Assembly: GCA_033030425.1 (NCBI GenBank)
Contig: JAUFSD010000004.1
Span: forward strand, 124,001-188,000
Origin: Verpa conica
Lineage: Eukaryota; Ascomycota; Pezizomycetes; Pezizales; Morchellaceae
Direction: 5' to 3'
DNA: 64,000 nt
A program made the translations under genes and the position numbers. A model generated the notes under the pieces. The model did no database searches. It was not told the origin of the DNA and was given only the letters and a program-made list of their open reading frames with translations. This document shows, one piece after another, positions 41,856 to 53,096 of this stretch (its first letter is position 1; each line of letters begins with the position of its first letter).

Positions 41856-42450
41856 ATGGGATTCTGGGGTATGTAAATTTAATTACTCTACAATTCTTTC
41901 TCACTGACCTCTTCTCAGGAAGACTGTACGGTAAAATCCGCAAGGCTCTTACGCCGGTAGTACGCCGGATCACAGATGGCTTCAGTTTCTGTTATAAAAA
42001 GCTCTCCGCTACCGCCAGAGCCCTTGTCAATTTTGCGCGCGAGCATCCATGGAGATTTGGCTTCTATAGTGTCCTCATAATTGGGGGGATTGTGTTTATT
42101 GCAGTGCCGCCGGCTCTTGGCTTCACCGCCAGCGGTGTTGCTGCAGGTTGGTTTAAACTATTTCTCTCTCCGTGTACTTATATTTATCTAAACTACTACT
42201 AGCCTCACATGCAGCCGCAGCTCAATCAGCGATTGGAAATGTCGCTGCGGGATCATTCTTTGCCTTCATGCAATCAGCGACCGCGACGGGGTTGTTGAGT
42301 ACTATTGGCTCGTGGGCTCTTGGTTTAGGGGTGGTAGGATTGGTGGCAGACTTTCTGAACTGGTGGTATGGGCGTGGTAATGGTGGTGGTAATAATGGTG
42401 GTAGTGATGATGATAACGATGATGACGTTTCACCGAAGAAGGACTCTTAA
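41856..42450 (+). CDS. ISG12/IFI6-like small membrane protein, three exons
   Basis: Exons are 41856-41868, 41919-42146 and 42203-42450, 162 residues. Introns start GTATGT and GTTGGT and end CTCAG and ACTAG. Splicing joins PPALGFTASGVAA to SHAAAAQSAIGNVAAGS, which recreates the glycine/alanine-rich core of the Ifi-6-16 (ISG12) family, followed by FMQSATATG. Hydrophobic segments cover about residues 55-80, 85-110 and 112-135. The tail is Gly/Asn-rich and then Asp-rich. Animal ISG12 proteins are interferon-induced, sit in mitochondria or ER membranes and modulate apoptosis; fungal relatives are uncharacterised. A membrane location is expected. The 13-base first exon encodes only MGFW plus one base. 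Confidence 0.85.
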
Positions 42451-44164
42451 AACATTCGTTGATAGTCGAGATAGGGGCGTGTTGTCTGCATTTTCTCTTT
42501 TTAGCTACGACCATTCGCCATTGACGGCTTTTCTTATGTAGATTTAATAGGTAGTCGTAAAGTGACTTCATAATCTGTTACACGTATTCACTTCCTTCTT
42601 TGAGAATGTTGTGAATTAAAGTGATTTTTCCATATGTGATGCATTACCCCGATCCCCGGGGGCGGGTTTGCTCTTTAAAAATCCCCAATTAACTGAATCT
42701 CAACATAATAACTACCGGGGGCCCACCGATTATTCCCCTATTGTGTAGATCTTGCCCGGTGGAACCGCGACTGGGTAGACTCATGATTTTAGGAACCACC
42801 CTAAACCGCCCCAGGACGAACATTACTCGGTAGTGTTTAACTCCTCTTATTTACATTTTGATCGCCTAACCTATCCTTGTGCTGGAGCGTAAATTGTTTG
42901 GTGGAATACATAGATCAGTGTTGGAGGGGTTGCGAGAGTATTCTAATGTTTTACTTAGGATTGGTGTACCATTGTTATGCATTGGTTTTTACAAGAACAT
43001 CCCTTGTTTATAAGTACATGTAAGAATGGGTCTCACCCGGGAGTACTGCTATACCATGCTGCTCCCCACGCTCCCCTACACTCCCGCGCCAACTCTCTTA
43101 CATATTTCATGCCCCCACTACACCCCAATGCCTATACGGTACCACACCCCATACTTGTAATACTTTCCTACGCTTGCTTTCTTAGAGCTCCCATTGTAAC
43201 TCAAAGCCATAGTAACCATATATGTGCTTTGGTTAGTAACAACGCATTTTATCTCCACTACTCTGCTCGTGTAGCTGGTATCATACCACAAGGTAATGGT
43301 GACATTGGTAGGGTTTGTGGTAGTATGAACATCCTTGGACCCTACTATCTTGCCTTACTTGGCTGTAGATTATCCGTATTACTACTGTATATCTATTCAC
43401 CTAGTCTTGTACCTAGCCGTAATGGTTGCTTTTGCTGCCCAGCACCATGGTGGGCACGAGACTACTGTTCACCATATTAAGTATCAAAATAGTAGTATAG
43501 TCTGGCCCCCTGGTTAAACGAGAGTATCGTGCACGTTTATAAATATCGGTAAAGTCTTTATGTGGTTAAGTGATTCTAAACAGTAAATAATATTTCTTGG
43601 GTTGCGTAATAATACCTCACGTGACCGCTTACTAATTGATTAAACTACTGGTAAATAGTAACGCATGGTGATTTATCAGCACGAGGGGTATTGTAAGCCT
43701 TTGGGGTCACAAAGACTCAGCAAAGCGCTGTTATCACCAGGAAACTGATCTTTATTTAAGAAAAAAGATGATGATCGAATGATCACCATCGGGGGGCTTA
43801 AATGGCCCCACCCTGACTAAGCACCCACGCTTGCGCCTCATGACAAATATTCTAAAGAGGATTCTATGCTAGTGTATAGAGAATTGGAAGAGGAGAAAGA
43901 ATCCCCTCCCTAGGGTTAATAGGAAGTATTTTCCCATGGGGCTGAAACCGCAGGATAGAACAGCAATATTACTGGCCCAGGAAACCTACTAGTTCCCGGG
44001 GTTCTTATCCTGCCGTCTCGGCACAGTGTGCAGGGAGCGCTAAGTAGTATATAGACATAACTGAGGGGCAGCCCTCTGAATGAACCATCATTAACCTCAT
44101 CTGGCTACTATTTGAGCCGTACCTTATCACCTTACATATATGGGATATGGGATATACCCTCAGC

Positions 44165-44318
44165 GGGTACTCGCAACAGGCATATAGTACCCGGGAACGT
44201 AGGCGAGTATTTTCACCAATCGATAGGTATAATTTTTACAGAAAGTCCTCAATATCCAATAGATTTCCCCTGTATGAGACATGCCTTTCCGGGTACCTTA
44301 TTCCTGCTACAAGTAAAA
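44165..44318 (+). repeat. Foldback repeat, copy 1
   Basis: Arms GGGTACTCGCAACAGGCATA and GGGTACCTTATTCCTGCTAC are imperfect reverse complements about 100 bases apart. Internal blocks ACCAATCGATAGGTATA and CCAATAGATTT recur, inverted, in the second copy. Confidence 0.65.
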
Positions 44319-44510
44319 TAGGCCCCTTGACGGAGCATCCCCTGGGCGGGCCAGAACATATATATTTGAGCCTCACACTCTCACAAATCAATTCTCTTGG
44401 ACTAGGTAACCACCATCAGAAGTATAATTTTTATGGAAAAGTGGAACTACCCGTGGCAGAGGTGCGAAACTAGTATGCGGGAATTACTTTCAGGTGCCTT
44501 ATCTCGAGAT

Positions 44511-44652
44511 AGTACTCGTGGCAGGCAATAAGTACTCAAAAATGTATGTTTCTGATAAAGAATATCTATTGGGTACAGTGGCTTTCCCGCGAAAAGTATA
44601 CCTGTCTATTGGTAAGAATAATACGAGTACTTATTGCCTACAACGAGTATAT
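44511..44652 (-). repeat. Foldback repeat, copy 2 (inverted relative to copy 1)
   Basis: Arms ACTCGTGGCAGGCAATAAGT and ACTTATTGCCTACAACGAGT pair with two mismatches. Reverse-complementing the interior gives ACCAATAGACAGGTATA and CCCAATAGATATTC, matching copy 1. The two copies are therefore one family in opposite orientations. Confidence 0.7.
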
Positions 44653-44973
44653 ACCTATAGCCTTGCTACCATAGCCAATGAGCGTGCATGCTCTGTTTTT
44701 TTTCCTTTTGCCTGTGGCGCTTTTGCGCCCGCTGTTTTAGAATTTAGGACATCCTGTCAAGTAGTAAACTAAAAATGAAGGTCATGTGTTAACAAATGTA
44801 GGAATACCAATCCTGCAGCTAAATTCCGTTCTTAGATAGCGCCAAATACACCTCCGCCAATCTCTTCTCCACTCCACTACCCTCCTTCTGCCATCAGCTA
44901 TCCAACCACCCATACTAGAGAAAACACAAGAAATATCCAGAGAGAAGGAAAAACAGGAGTACCCGCACACCGC

Positions 44974-46647
44974 CTACCAATGCGGATAATAGTCACTCCA
45001 CCTAGGCGTTTCGAAGGCACACTTAGAAGGCTGGCGCATACCTATGTATGCCTCCACTGTTATATACAAGACGCAAATAGCATACAAAAATAAACACTGA
45101 AGGCAAAATGTAATCAAGAAATAGTGCCAAACATATCTGATCAGGGACACGCGTTCACCTTCACCTTGCCAGTACTTCCTACCCTCTGCGTGAACCTTTC
45201 CGATACGAATCACCGCCTGAACCGAATTCTTTATGTAGCAAGGAAAACATAGAGCCTCAAAATTCTGATCCCAAATGACAGCAATAAGACTCTCATGATA
45301 TTTAGTAAAGTGTACGACGAAAACCACCAATATTGGTAGTATAACTATTCCCAGGGAGGATATAAGCCATAGCAAACGCTCCAGGTCATTCGGGAAATGA
45401 ACACTCCACGCAGCCAGGTGGAATGCACCAACGGCGCAGACCAAGAATCCTTCCAGAATCATCTTTGAGTTGTGTGATTCACTGGGTAATCCAGAATTGG
45501 GATCGATATACATTATAATATCGTGGAATGCCTTCACCATCAAGCCGAGGGTGTTTTGGATAGGGCTGTTTGTGATATAGTAACGCTCCCTAGGTTTGCA
45601 ATGTTGACTCTTTGCCTTTTCAGACAGGGCCTGGCAATTCGGGTGCGCGAAAAGGTATCTGACTTCCTGTGCGCCCCTCTTTCGTACATAGATCCTGATG
45701 GGGTCCCTGACATCTAACGGTTTATGCCACCAGAAGGTATAAGTAGTCACTGCGCATATAATCTGAATACCCACGTGAATCTCGATCAGGGTTACTGGTA
45801 GTTTAATCGCCCACCTCGAAAGGCACCCGATGAATAGCCAGAGAGCTTGACTGCCAGCTAAAACCTTTGCAATGACACTAGCATTCCCCTTGTCGGCGAT
45901 GGGTTTTGTTTGGAGGTTATCTTCATGAATGTCGCCTTCCTCCAGAAGGTGCAAGAATCCAGCTGGCGTGAGAGTAACTTGGTAGGGCTCAATTTCCCCA
46001 TAGTGGATACATGGTTTGGGTCTGGTTGTGGTACCTAGATCAACCGCCGGAGTCGAAGTCATAGTAGACCCCCCTTTGTCATCGGACATCTGTGCAGTCG
46101 CTCCTCTAGATATTTCGGCGGCAGTCTGACCGTCATCAGAATCGATGAGTGGTGACGACGAACGTTCCCACGCTCCATCGAACCTACTTATAGGGCATTC
46201 GTCCACGATATATCCCCCCATGACAACGAAAAATGCCGCCTCCATGCTGAAGTGTTTGGATTCCGGAAACTTTCTCTTCCAGGCTTTATAAAGCACCCGA
46301 GCCTCCACGTACTGTCCGTAGGCACATATCATGACTCCCTCGGGGATCAAGACAGATAGGAACGCAAGAATTGACTTGTATACAACGTCTTGCCGTTCTG
46401 ATGAGTATGAAATGACGTTTGGATGCATCGCAGTCCAGATGCAGAAAAGGAATGTGGCCGTGCAGCTGAGGAGTATTCCGACTGTTCCACGCCCGGGTGG
46501 TTCAGGGAAAAATGTGCCGAATCTTGTCTCCTTATGTGGAGGAATGGTACAATTCCCATCCAGGGCAGCAAATGCAGGGGCCACCGTAAACGCAAGCAAT
46601 ATGGTGGTGTAAGAGACACTCATCACCGCTTTTGTAGGATATAGCAT
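44974..46647 (-). CDS. Multi-spanning membrane protein of an uncharacterised fungal family
   Basis: The single exon gives 557 residues; a start at the internal ATG 46623 (MSVSYTTILLAF) would place a signal peptide or first membrane segment correctly. The layout is: an extracellular stretch with RGTVGILLSCTATFLFCIWT (first clear membrane helix), then ICAYGQYVEARVLYKAW, a long polar loop rich in Ser and Asp, VTLTPAGFLHLLEEGDI, and further helices around LPVTLIEIHVGIQIICAV with WWHKPLDVRDP. Three or four more helices follow before the C-terminus. This arrangement is common in ascomycete and basidiomycete membrane proteins of unknown function. Six to eight spans are likely. No catalytic motif is visible. 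Neighbours give no functional hint. Confidence 0.82.
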   Translation of the reverse strand: MLYPTKAVMSVSYTTILLAFTVAPAFAALDGNCTIPPHKETRFGTFFPEPPGRGTVGILLSCTATFLFCIWTAMHPNVISYSSERQDVVYKSILAFLSVLIPEGVMICAYGQYVEARVLYKAWKRKFPESKHFSMEAAFFVVMGGYIVDECPISRFDGAWERSSSPLIDSDDGQTAAEISRGATAQMSDDKGGSTMTSTPAVDLGTTTRPKPCIHYGEIEPYQVTLTPAGFLHLLEEGDIHEDNLQTKPIADKGNASVIAKVLAGSQALWLFIGCLSRWAIKLPVTLIEIHVGIQIICAVTTYTFWWHKPLDVRDPIRIYVRKRGAQEVRYLFAHPNCQALSEKAKSQHCKPRERYYITNSPIQNTLGLMVKAFHDIIMYIDPNSGLPSESHNSKMILEGFLVCAVGAFHLAAWSVHFPNDLERLLWLISSLGIVILPILVVFVVHFTKYHESLIAVIWDQNFEALCFPCYIKNSVQAVIRIGKVHAEGRKYWQGEGERVSLIRYVWHYFLITFCLQCLFLYAICVLYITVEAYIGMRQPSKCAFETPRWSDYYPHW

Positions 46648-49467
46648 CGCCAGCTTGACAGGAGGTATAAGTATAAGTCAAACTAAGAAAATATTAGATT
46701 TTTGAATAGCACATTGCCACAAACCCTTTGATAACTTACCTAAACTATATACGTTGAATATAAATGTGTTTCCTCAACAGCTCTATGGTATCCTTCGAGG
46801 AAGTGTTGTATAAGGGATCAACTGCTTTGTGTTAGTTTCTACCATCTCTTAGCGTTCTGTATATTTTGCCGTATGATATTGTATGTTGAAAATTGGACTT
46901 TCGATAGAATAGTTCGTACCTGAGTGGATCTTGCTGAAGCTTAGAGCCAGCTTCTGAACCTACAGAAGACGGGATAGATAGACCACCGATTTTTGTTGAT
47001 GCTGGCAAAAAAAAACCTGGAGGCTTGTGCTACTGTAATTTCTGAATTGATCATCTCTGGACCCTGAGAATGATCTCATATTTTATGTATTCTCAAAATT
47101 GGCTTGGAAAGTAGGCTAGACTCTTACAGGTAAGCGGCAAGACAGCGCAGAAAGGCTATGTCGATTGGAGGAACTGAGACATGCAAGGTGAGACCTGCTA
47201 TTGTGATCGCTAAACATAAAAGTTTACCCTCAGTAGATCAAACTAATCATTAAAAACTACGCGTATGCCCATGCGCAGCGGGCCAGATTACATATAAGTC
47301 TTGTGCAGAGGTTGGATATGCGTAGTCTTACCTGTGCTCATGCACTCCAAAAGCCCTAGTCCCCCAGACCGCAGCAATCGGGAATCTGGCCTATGAATAT
47401 CGCTCGATGGCCTTGATAAGTGCAAAGCGCGCGCAGGGCAAAGTGCAGTGGTTTACCGCTCATATAGAATTCCAGTGGTATATTAATCTTTACCTAGTCG
47501 TGGCCAATGGCACAGATTCTTGTCTGATTCATCCAGTAGAACGTATTAGACAAATTTATACAATAATCGAGCCTGGCAGAGTACGTGTCATAAAAAATCA
47601 TGCCATTCTCACAGCACTCAAATAAAACGGACTGGATTTATGTGAAACTTGTGCTTTTATAAAAAGAGCTGCCGAGTGTCTTCTTGGTCTGAATTGTTGA
47701 GCAGCGTCTAAGGGTATCTAGTTGGACAGAAAACTGTCTAGTTAGCCAATATATACAGGAAACTACCCGAAGTTAAAATTTGGAATCAGATATCAGACCA
47801 ATAGAAGTAGATGAATGATAACGGAGACCTATATCGTAAACCATACGCTTATGATTTGAGTTGGTACCCATGCCCCCTATGACCAGAGAGGAAAAACTTC
47901 TGTATAATATGCCGCCAAATTTGGGGTTCTTATTTGCTTCTTTCATACATGGGATCTAGAGTTGATACGGTAGTTTCCAGAGGCAGGCCTTAAGATATCG
48001 TTAGGCAAAACGCAATGGGGAATCTCTCGATCCCACGCAATTAGTCATCCGATCGATCGGCATATAATACAATATCCTCTACAGTCTTGCAAAAGTCCCT
48101 GCACTCCATACCCGACTGCGCGATCGTTTGTAAAAGAGAACTTAGAGGTTTCTATCTAGCATGGAAAATTTCGCAAGGCTATTACGCCAAGAGACTTTGT
48201 CTAAGAAGCAAAAAGTACCAAGTGGGTTAGGTTTTCAGGGGTTGGTGAGGCTCTGCGGGAGGATCGCGTGGCGAGCCGAGGTCGAGGTAAGCATAATATC
48301 ACCAGAAATCTTTTTAGGTTCTATATGGAGTAGTATTACCTCTTAAATCTATGGAAACTGCCCCTGACAAGCAAGATTATAAGTCGAGAGGAGAATGATT
48401 CATAAAATCAGATCTTTTTATCTACTGACAACTAATGCGGTAGGCTGTGAAAGAGTAGAGCTACGTTCAAACGCGGATAAGTATACCTAGAGTATGATGA
48501 GATATTTTAAAGAGCATTAGCTATGCTTCTCTAAAGTTTCGCACCCATTGTATATAGATGAAGGATATGAAATAGCTCTAGTAAGTTCTAACTCCTAAGT
48601 GACACCAGGGGTATTAAGACTTCAGGCGCCCGCTAATATCCAGATATATAAATTATGTTTTCTGGCGTATCCTCCCCTATGTATGCTTAATTATCTTGGA
48701 CTATTGTAATTGTGCTTGCTGCCCCTCTTTGCAATGCTATTTATCAACCCTCAGACCCCCAGATAGTTCCTTTACAAGGTTCTTTATCCCTCATCTTAGT
48801 GCTTAACACACTCTCTCCAATTACCACCTCCAAAGCTATCCTTCAGCCGAATTCAATCGCCACCATTATTCGCGGCTATACCTCCTACGTATTATGAGAC
48901 ACACACAACCCAGACCCTACTCACATGAGTCTCTATCTCACCAACGCCGGGATAGGGCAGTAATCGAGAGTATCGTGAAGATATATAGATCTTTTAATCT
49001 AGATTAATTTCCCATATACTACTTGGTCTCCGTAGAGAAACATTTTTTTATCGTTGCGGCCCCGCCGCACTATTCTAGTAGCATAAAGTTGCCAAGCCAT
49101 GGGTATGTAATGCACGCATCTGCGGATAAATTCCGGCGGCTGCATTACTAGATAGACCTTCACAGTATCATGCTTTATTAACAAAAATAACTCTCTCCCT
49201 TCCGGTCGAACTCCATCATATAGTTTCTATCAACCCCACATACCTAACTGTATGGACTCTCGGGTATACGCCATCATGGGAACTCCACCTCCACCCTCGC
49301 CGACCCCGCACTACCACCCCGCGCCATATCTCAGTACTGGTCCAGGCTCCTTTCTGAGCGCCGCGCAGCTCGTCCACTGCTTTCAAGGTCCCCCCCCTTC
49401 TTCCCTTTTTTGTGCGCGGTTTTAAACTACATATATTATTCGTTTCTGCCTTATCACGTCTGACAGG
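46648..49467. other. 2.8-kb intergenic region, nothing recognised
   Basis: Open frames are short (at most 73 codons) and unlike known proteins. A frame at 47407-47625 ends in a basic segment but has no detectable relatives by eye. The last 200 bases may hold untranslated leader or first exons of the lectin gene that follows. Confidence 0.45.
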
Positions 49468-50690
49468 CAGCCGGCACCACTAGATTTCTATATTAGTATC
49501 GAACATGTCCAGAGTGCTCCTCAGCTCGTGTTTGAACGCTTAGTAGCCAATGTAAGCTGTGGCACTACTTCCTCTACTCAAGGGGAACTCCCAGGTGTTA
49601 ACGAGAGCAGTTGAGTGTCCCTGTACTGGAATCCATCCGGCATGCTCGTAGTGAGATAGACACAATTAAATCCGAGAATGAAACGCTCCAGTCATCAAGC
49701 GACAAACTTGTGGCCAAATTATCAGAACTGGAATTGAAGATTGCGACGATGGAGCTGGAGTATGGTCGGCAAACTATGGACCTTCAAAATGAGATCAAGG
49801 TTCTTCAGGCATCGAACGACCGACGTATGGCTGAGACAGTAGAACTTAAATCATCCTCTTTAGCGGTCAACAAACCAACAATTGGAGCCTTCCACACAAG
49901 TACAATAGTCGCGGGTCAGAAAAGGATACAAAAATCGATAAACTTCACTAGACCAACCCTAGTACCTCCAGTAATAGTATTAGGGCTCACGTCGTTCCAG
50001 CTATTAAACAACTCCCGTACGTTTGCCGCCATATTTGCCAACGTTGATAGTATAGATACCAACGGCTTCAAGGTCAATATCACCAGCGGGGAAAGAGAAC
50101 TTCCTTTATACACATTTTGGGAGCTGGCTAGTGCCAATTTCTCATGGCTGGAACTCGACCCTGACAATCAAGACTTTCAATTTGGAAGATTTAACATTAA
50201 TGACCGCTATCGATGGCATGAATGTCAGGCAAATATAGAATCATTAATAACTTTCCCGCACGCGTACTCCAAGCCACCACTAGTGTTTGTTTGGCTGAAC
50301 GGATTTCTCCTCAGGCCCGGTCACTTGAAACTGCATACCTACACGAGCTGTGTGACCATGGCAAATTTCCTACTACACATCGACCTCAGTTACGATGATT
50401 TATTGTATATGGCTGATGTATTGTGGATTGCATTTCCGGAAAATACGCCAGGTGTTTGTTGTGGGAACATCTCTGCGACTTGTGGGTATGTAGAGTTCGG
50501 GGATGGAACATTTACGGCACCTCCTCGGGTAGTTATAGGGATCAATAAATTTCAGGGGGGCTATGGCAGGGATCTGGAGCTCTCTGTAAAGACTTCCAAC
50601 ATAACGGCTAGTGGGATGATGTGTAGTTTTGATAGTTTTAGTGGTACTGAAGTTGATTATGCGGGGGCATCTTTCATTGCTCTTGGCTAG
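49468..50690 (+). CDS. Coiled-coil protein with three H-type lectin repeats (5' end uncertain)
   Basis: The main exon is 49611-50690 (359 residues). It is preceded by a 59-bp intron (GTAAGC at 49552, GTTAAC branch, GCAG at 49607-49610) and an upstream exon ending at 49551 that encodes EHVQSAPQLVFERLVAN. The first exon and start codon are not settled; there may be another exon near 49249-49390. Residues about 8-85 of the main exon form a long coiled coil. Three H-type lectin repeats follow, near 85-185, 190-275 and 280-359. The middle one (DFQFGRFNIN, ITFPHAYSKPP, LLHIDLSYDD) parallels the same repeat in the gene at 12087. Sugar binding and oligomerisation through the coiled coil are inferred. 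No signal peptide is visible. Confidence 0.83.
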
Positions 50691-52720
50691 TCTTGGTAAA
50701 TCGTATTGAAGGTGATTAAATTGATTTCTTAGGGTCTGATGCCAAAAGATATATTGGGGTAGAGTAAATAGTTCACCGGGTCCAGGAATAGTGTGGCGTT
50801 TATGAGGCCACACCATAAGCGTGAAATCCTTCTTATGAACTAAAGAGCTTCACTACATAAGAAGGGCACCGGTAGCCCAGAGTTCTCCCACCCCGCTTCC
50901 GGGATGTTATTTACTAATATAACCTAGCTTAAGTAGTCTTCTAATCGTAAGTTCCCGAATTATGTCAATGGATACGTGCAAATAAGCTAATAGCCTGGAA
51001 ATCATTATCTAGTGCATCCGGTTGTCATCAACCACGTGACTGGCGCGTCTAGATTACTCTACTACAATAATAAGGTTAAGTCTCTTGTTCTCCCCTCCCT
51101 TTGTATCTACTTACATCACTAATCAGGAGTCTATATGTTTGTGATGGAGACAACGGCTGCATTGGGTAGATATGGTGACTTATTCACGCCACAATTCCAG
51201 TATACTTTAGGTATGATTATTATACGCATGTCGCCGAGGTCTGACTTGATCAGATGACCAGTTAACCAATAAATTAACCTCTCATGTGATCAGGCCGGGC
51301 TTCGGCCACATGAGTTACACAATGTTCGCAACCGTCCGGGACCCCCGAGAAATCTGAGGGCCATTTATACTACGGCCATTAGTCGGTCCAGGACAAGAGA
51401 GACCCATGACGTAGATGACGATAGGGTTCTTCCCTAGTTTTGAATACCGTGGGCCTGCCTAATAGTCCCCAAAGGTTACTATAGTTATTTGGGGTTATCT
51501 ATACTTATCTCTGGGTAACCACAATTTTATTCACTAAATTAAAACTGCAAATAGACACTGGATCATTGAAAACTTAGACCGGGCCCCATAGATATGACTA
51601 TAGTCCGTGGTCTTTTATACTAGAGCTCTAGTCCGTTGAGACGATACACTGGAACAGTCTACTGCTATAGTTCGTCCCATTATTGGCCGCTGGACGGACG
51701 GACTGCCCCACTACACAAATCCGGGTTATACTAAAAATATTATAAGAGTTTTAAAGTAATAAATGCCTCCAGAGAACTGTTTATTTTGGTAAATATACTG
51801 CCTCTAGAGTACCCAAAACTCTTTTATATGCATAGGGATTGCTCTTACAGATCTAGCTAAATATACTGGGGTAAGCTACGTGGTCATACAGTATCACTCG
51901 GTCACGTGACAATTGCTAAAGCTCCTCACACCTGTTAATCCAATCCCGACAATCCTACCATAGGCGTCTGTACATCCAAGCAAATGTTTCCGCTATCAAG
52001 TGTATCATGAGAGTCTCCATACTCCTCCCTAACTCGGCCCACGGATTGCCCCCTCGTTCTACTCCTACAGCCCAATTCCTCGAAGTCTCCTCTAAGACGA
52101 AGCAGGAAAAGAAGACGAGTGGGGGTGGGGGAATTTGTGGGAAGATGTAGGCAGTGGGGAGGTGAATGAGGGAAATGAGGCAGAGAGAGGGGAAGGAGAG
52201 TAGAGCGTGTAGAGAATCAGGGACGGTTGTTTTGTGATTTTGTTTTGCTTTTTGTCGTTTTTTTTTTTTTTTTTGTTTTGCTTTATTGTTAAAACAGTGC
52301 GGGGTGCGAGTAATAGAAGAATGCGCTGATAAGGAACTAAATTAAAGAACTAAAATACAGAGCAAAACCCAAACCTTATATAGCCAAAGAAAATTCATAA
52401 ATGATAGTTACCCAGTTACCCAACTGGCACAATAAACTATCTGTTACCAGTCCAGGTAATTGGAACAAATTCATCTGTCAGGCAAATGGTTGCACTGCAA
52501 GTCCAATGTCCTCAGTTACCAAAATAGGCAAGTGAGGCCGGTATCATAGTAACAACCACTTGGCAAGTGACAAAATTCCAACAGCGAGTACCTTAGCTCT
52601 TGAGCTGCATGTACTTATGATTAATTTATTCATCCATTCATTCGAAGTCCCCTCTGTGTCCCAAAATACCGACGGCTGCGCAAACCTCCGCTCAAGAAAG
52701 TCCAATCCCCTATTATTCCC
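50691..52720. other. 2-kb intergenic region
   Basis: No gene is supported. There is a hairpin at 51271-51304 with CTCATGTG/CACATGAG arms enclosing GGCC...GGCC, and a run of 18 T at 52259-52276 within an AT-rich stretch that could be the tail of an old retroposon on the minus strand. Confidence 0.45.
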
Positions 52721-53096
52721 CTAATACTTATATCCGCATGACCACCAGGCAAGCGTTCCGTTGAACTTATCCCTACATGTTAAATACCCCGTGGAACCCA
52801 TCGTAGGAATATACTCTAGAGCGACCGAGAACCCATCCGAATCAAGCCATATCCTAGGACCCGGGTATTTCTCTGTCGTGCTGAAGTTGTGCGTAGATAC
52901 CACCTCCGGCGACCCAACAGAAATCTCACCCGTCAACGTCGTATTCGTCAACATCTCCCAGTCCCCCTCACTAAAAGCTTTAGGTATATTAATATTCTCC
53001 ACAAGGCCGGGGACGCCCTTGATATGCACGACATAATCGATATCCGAACGGAGTCGGTTCTGGATACTACTCGCCGCTACTGTTTTTTAAACAATA
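52721..53096 (-). CDS. Hypothetical small protein, start unresolved
   Basis: The minus frame ending at 52721 is open back to about 53067 or 53069, beginning after a possible splice acceptor (AAACAG). It encodes about 115 residues with a hydrophilic N-terminal half and the ending GTLAWWSCGYKY. No ATG lies at a good position before the MLTNTT segment. A TATA box (CTATATAAGC) near 53177-53186 and pyrimidine-rich downstream bases suggest a real minus-strand promoter. The Trp/Cys-rich end recalls small secreted fungal proteins, but no signal peptide exon was found. It may be incomplete or decayed. Confidence 0.35.

Larger units (their letters stand above)
42451..44973. other. 2.5-kb intergenic region with inverted repeats
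   Basis: A 167-codon frame at 42977-43480 is rich in Ser, Leu and Pro and resembles no family; I do not call it a gene. Two related foldback repeats lie at 44165-44318 and 44511-44652. Confidence 0.5.

Noticed and set aside
42977..43480. 167-codon plus-strand frame
   Set aside because: Composition is irregular and no motif, signal peptide or splice context supports it.
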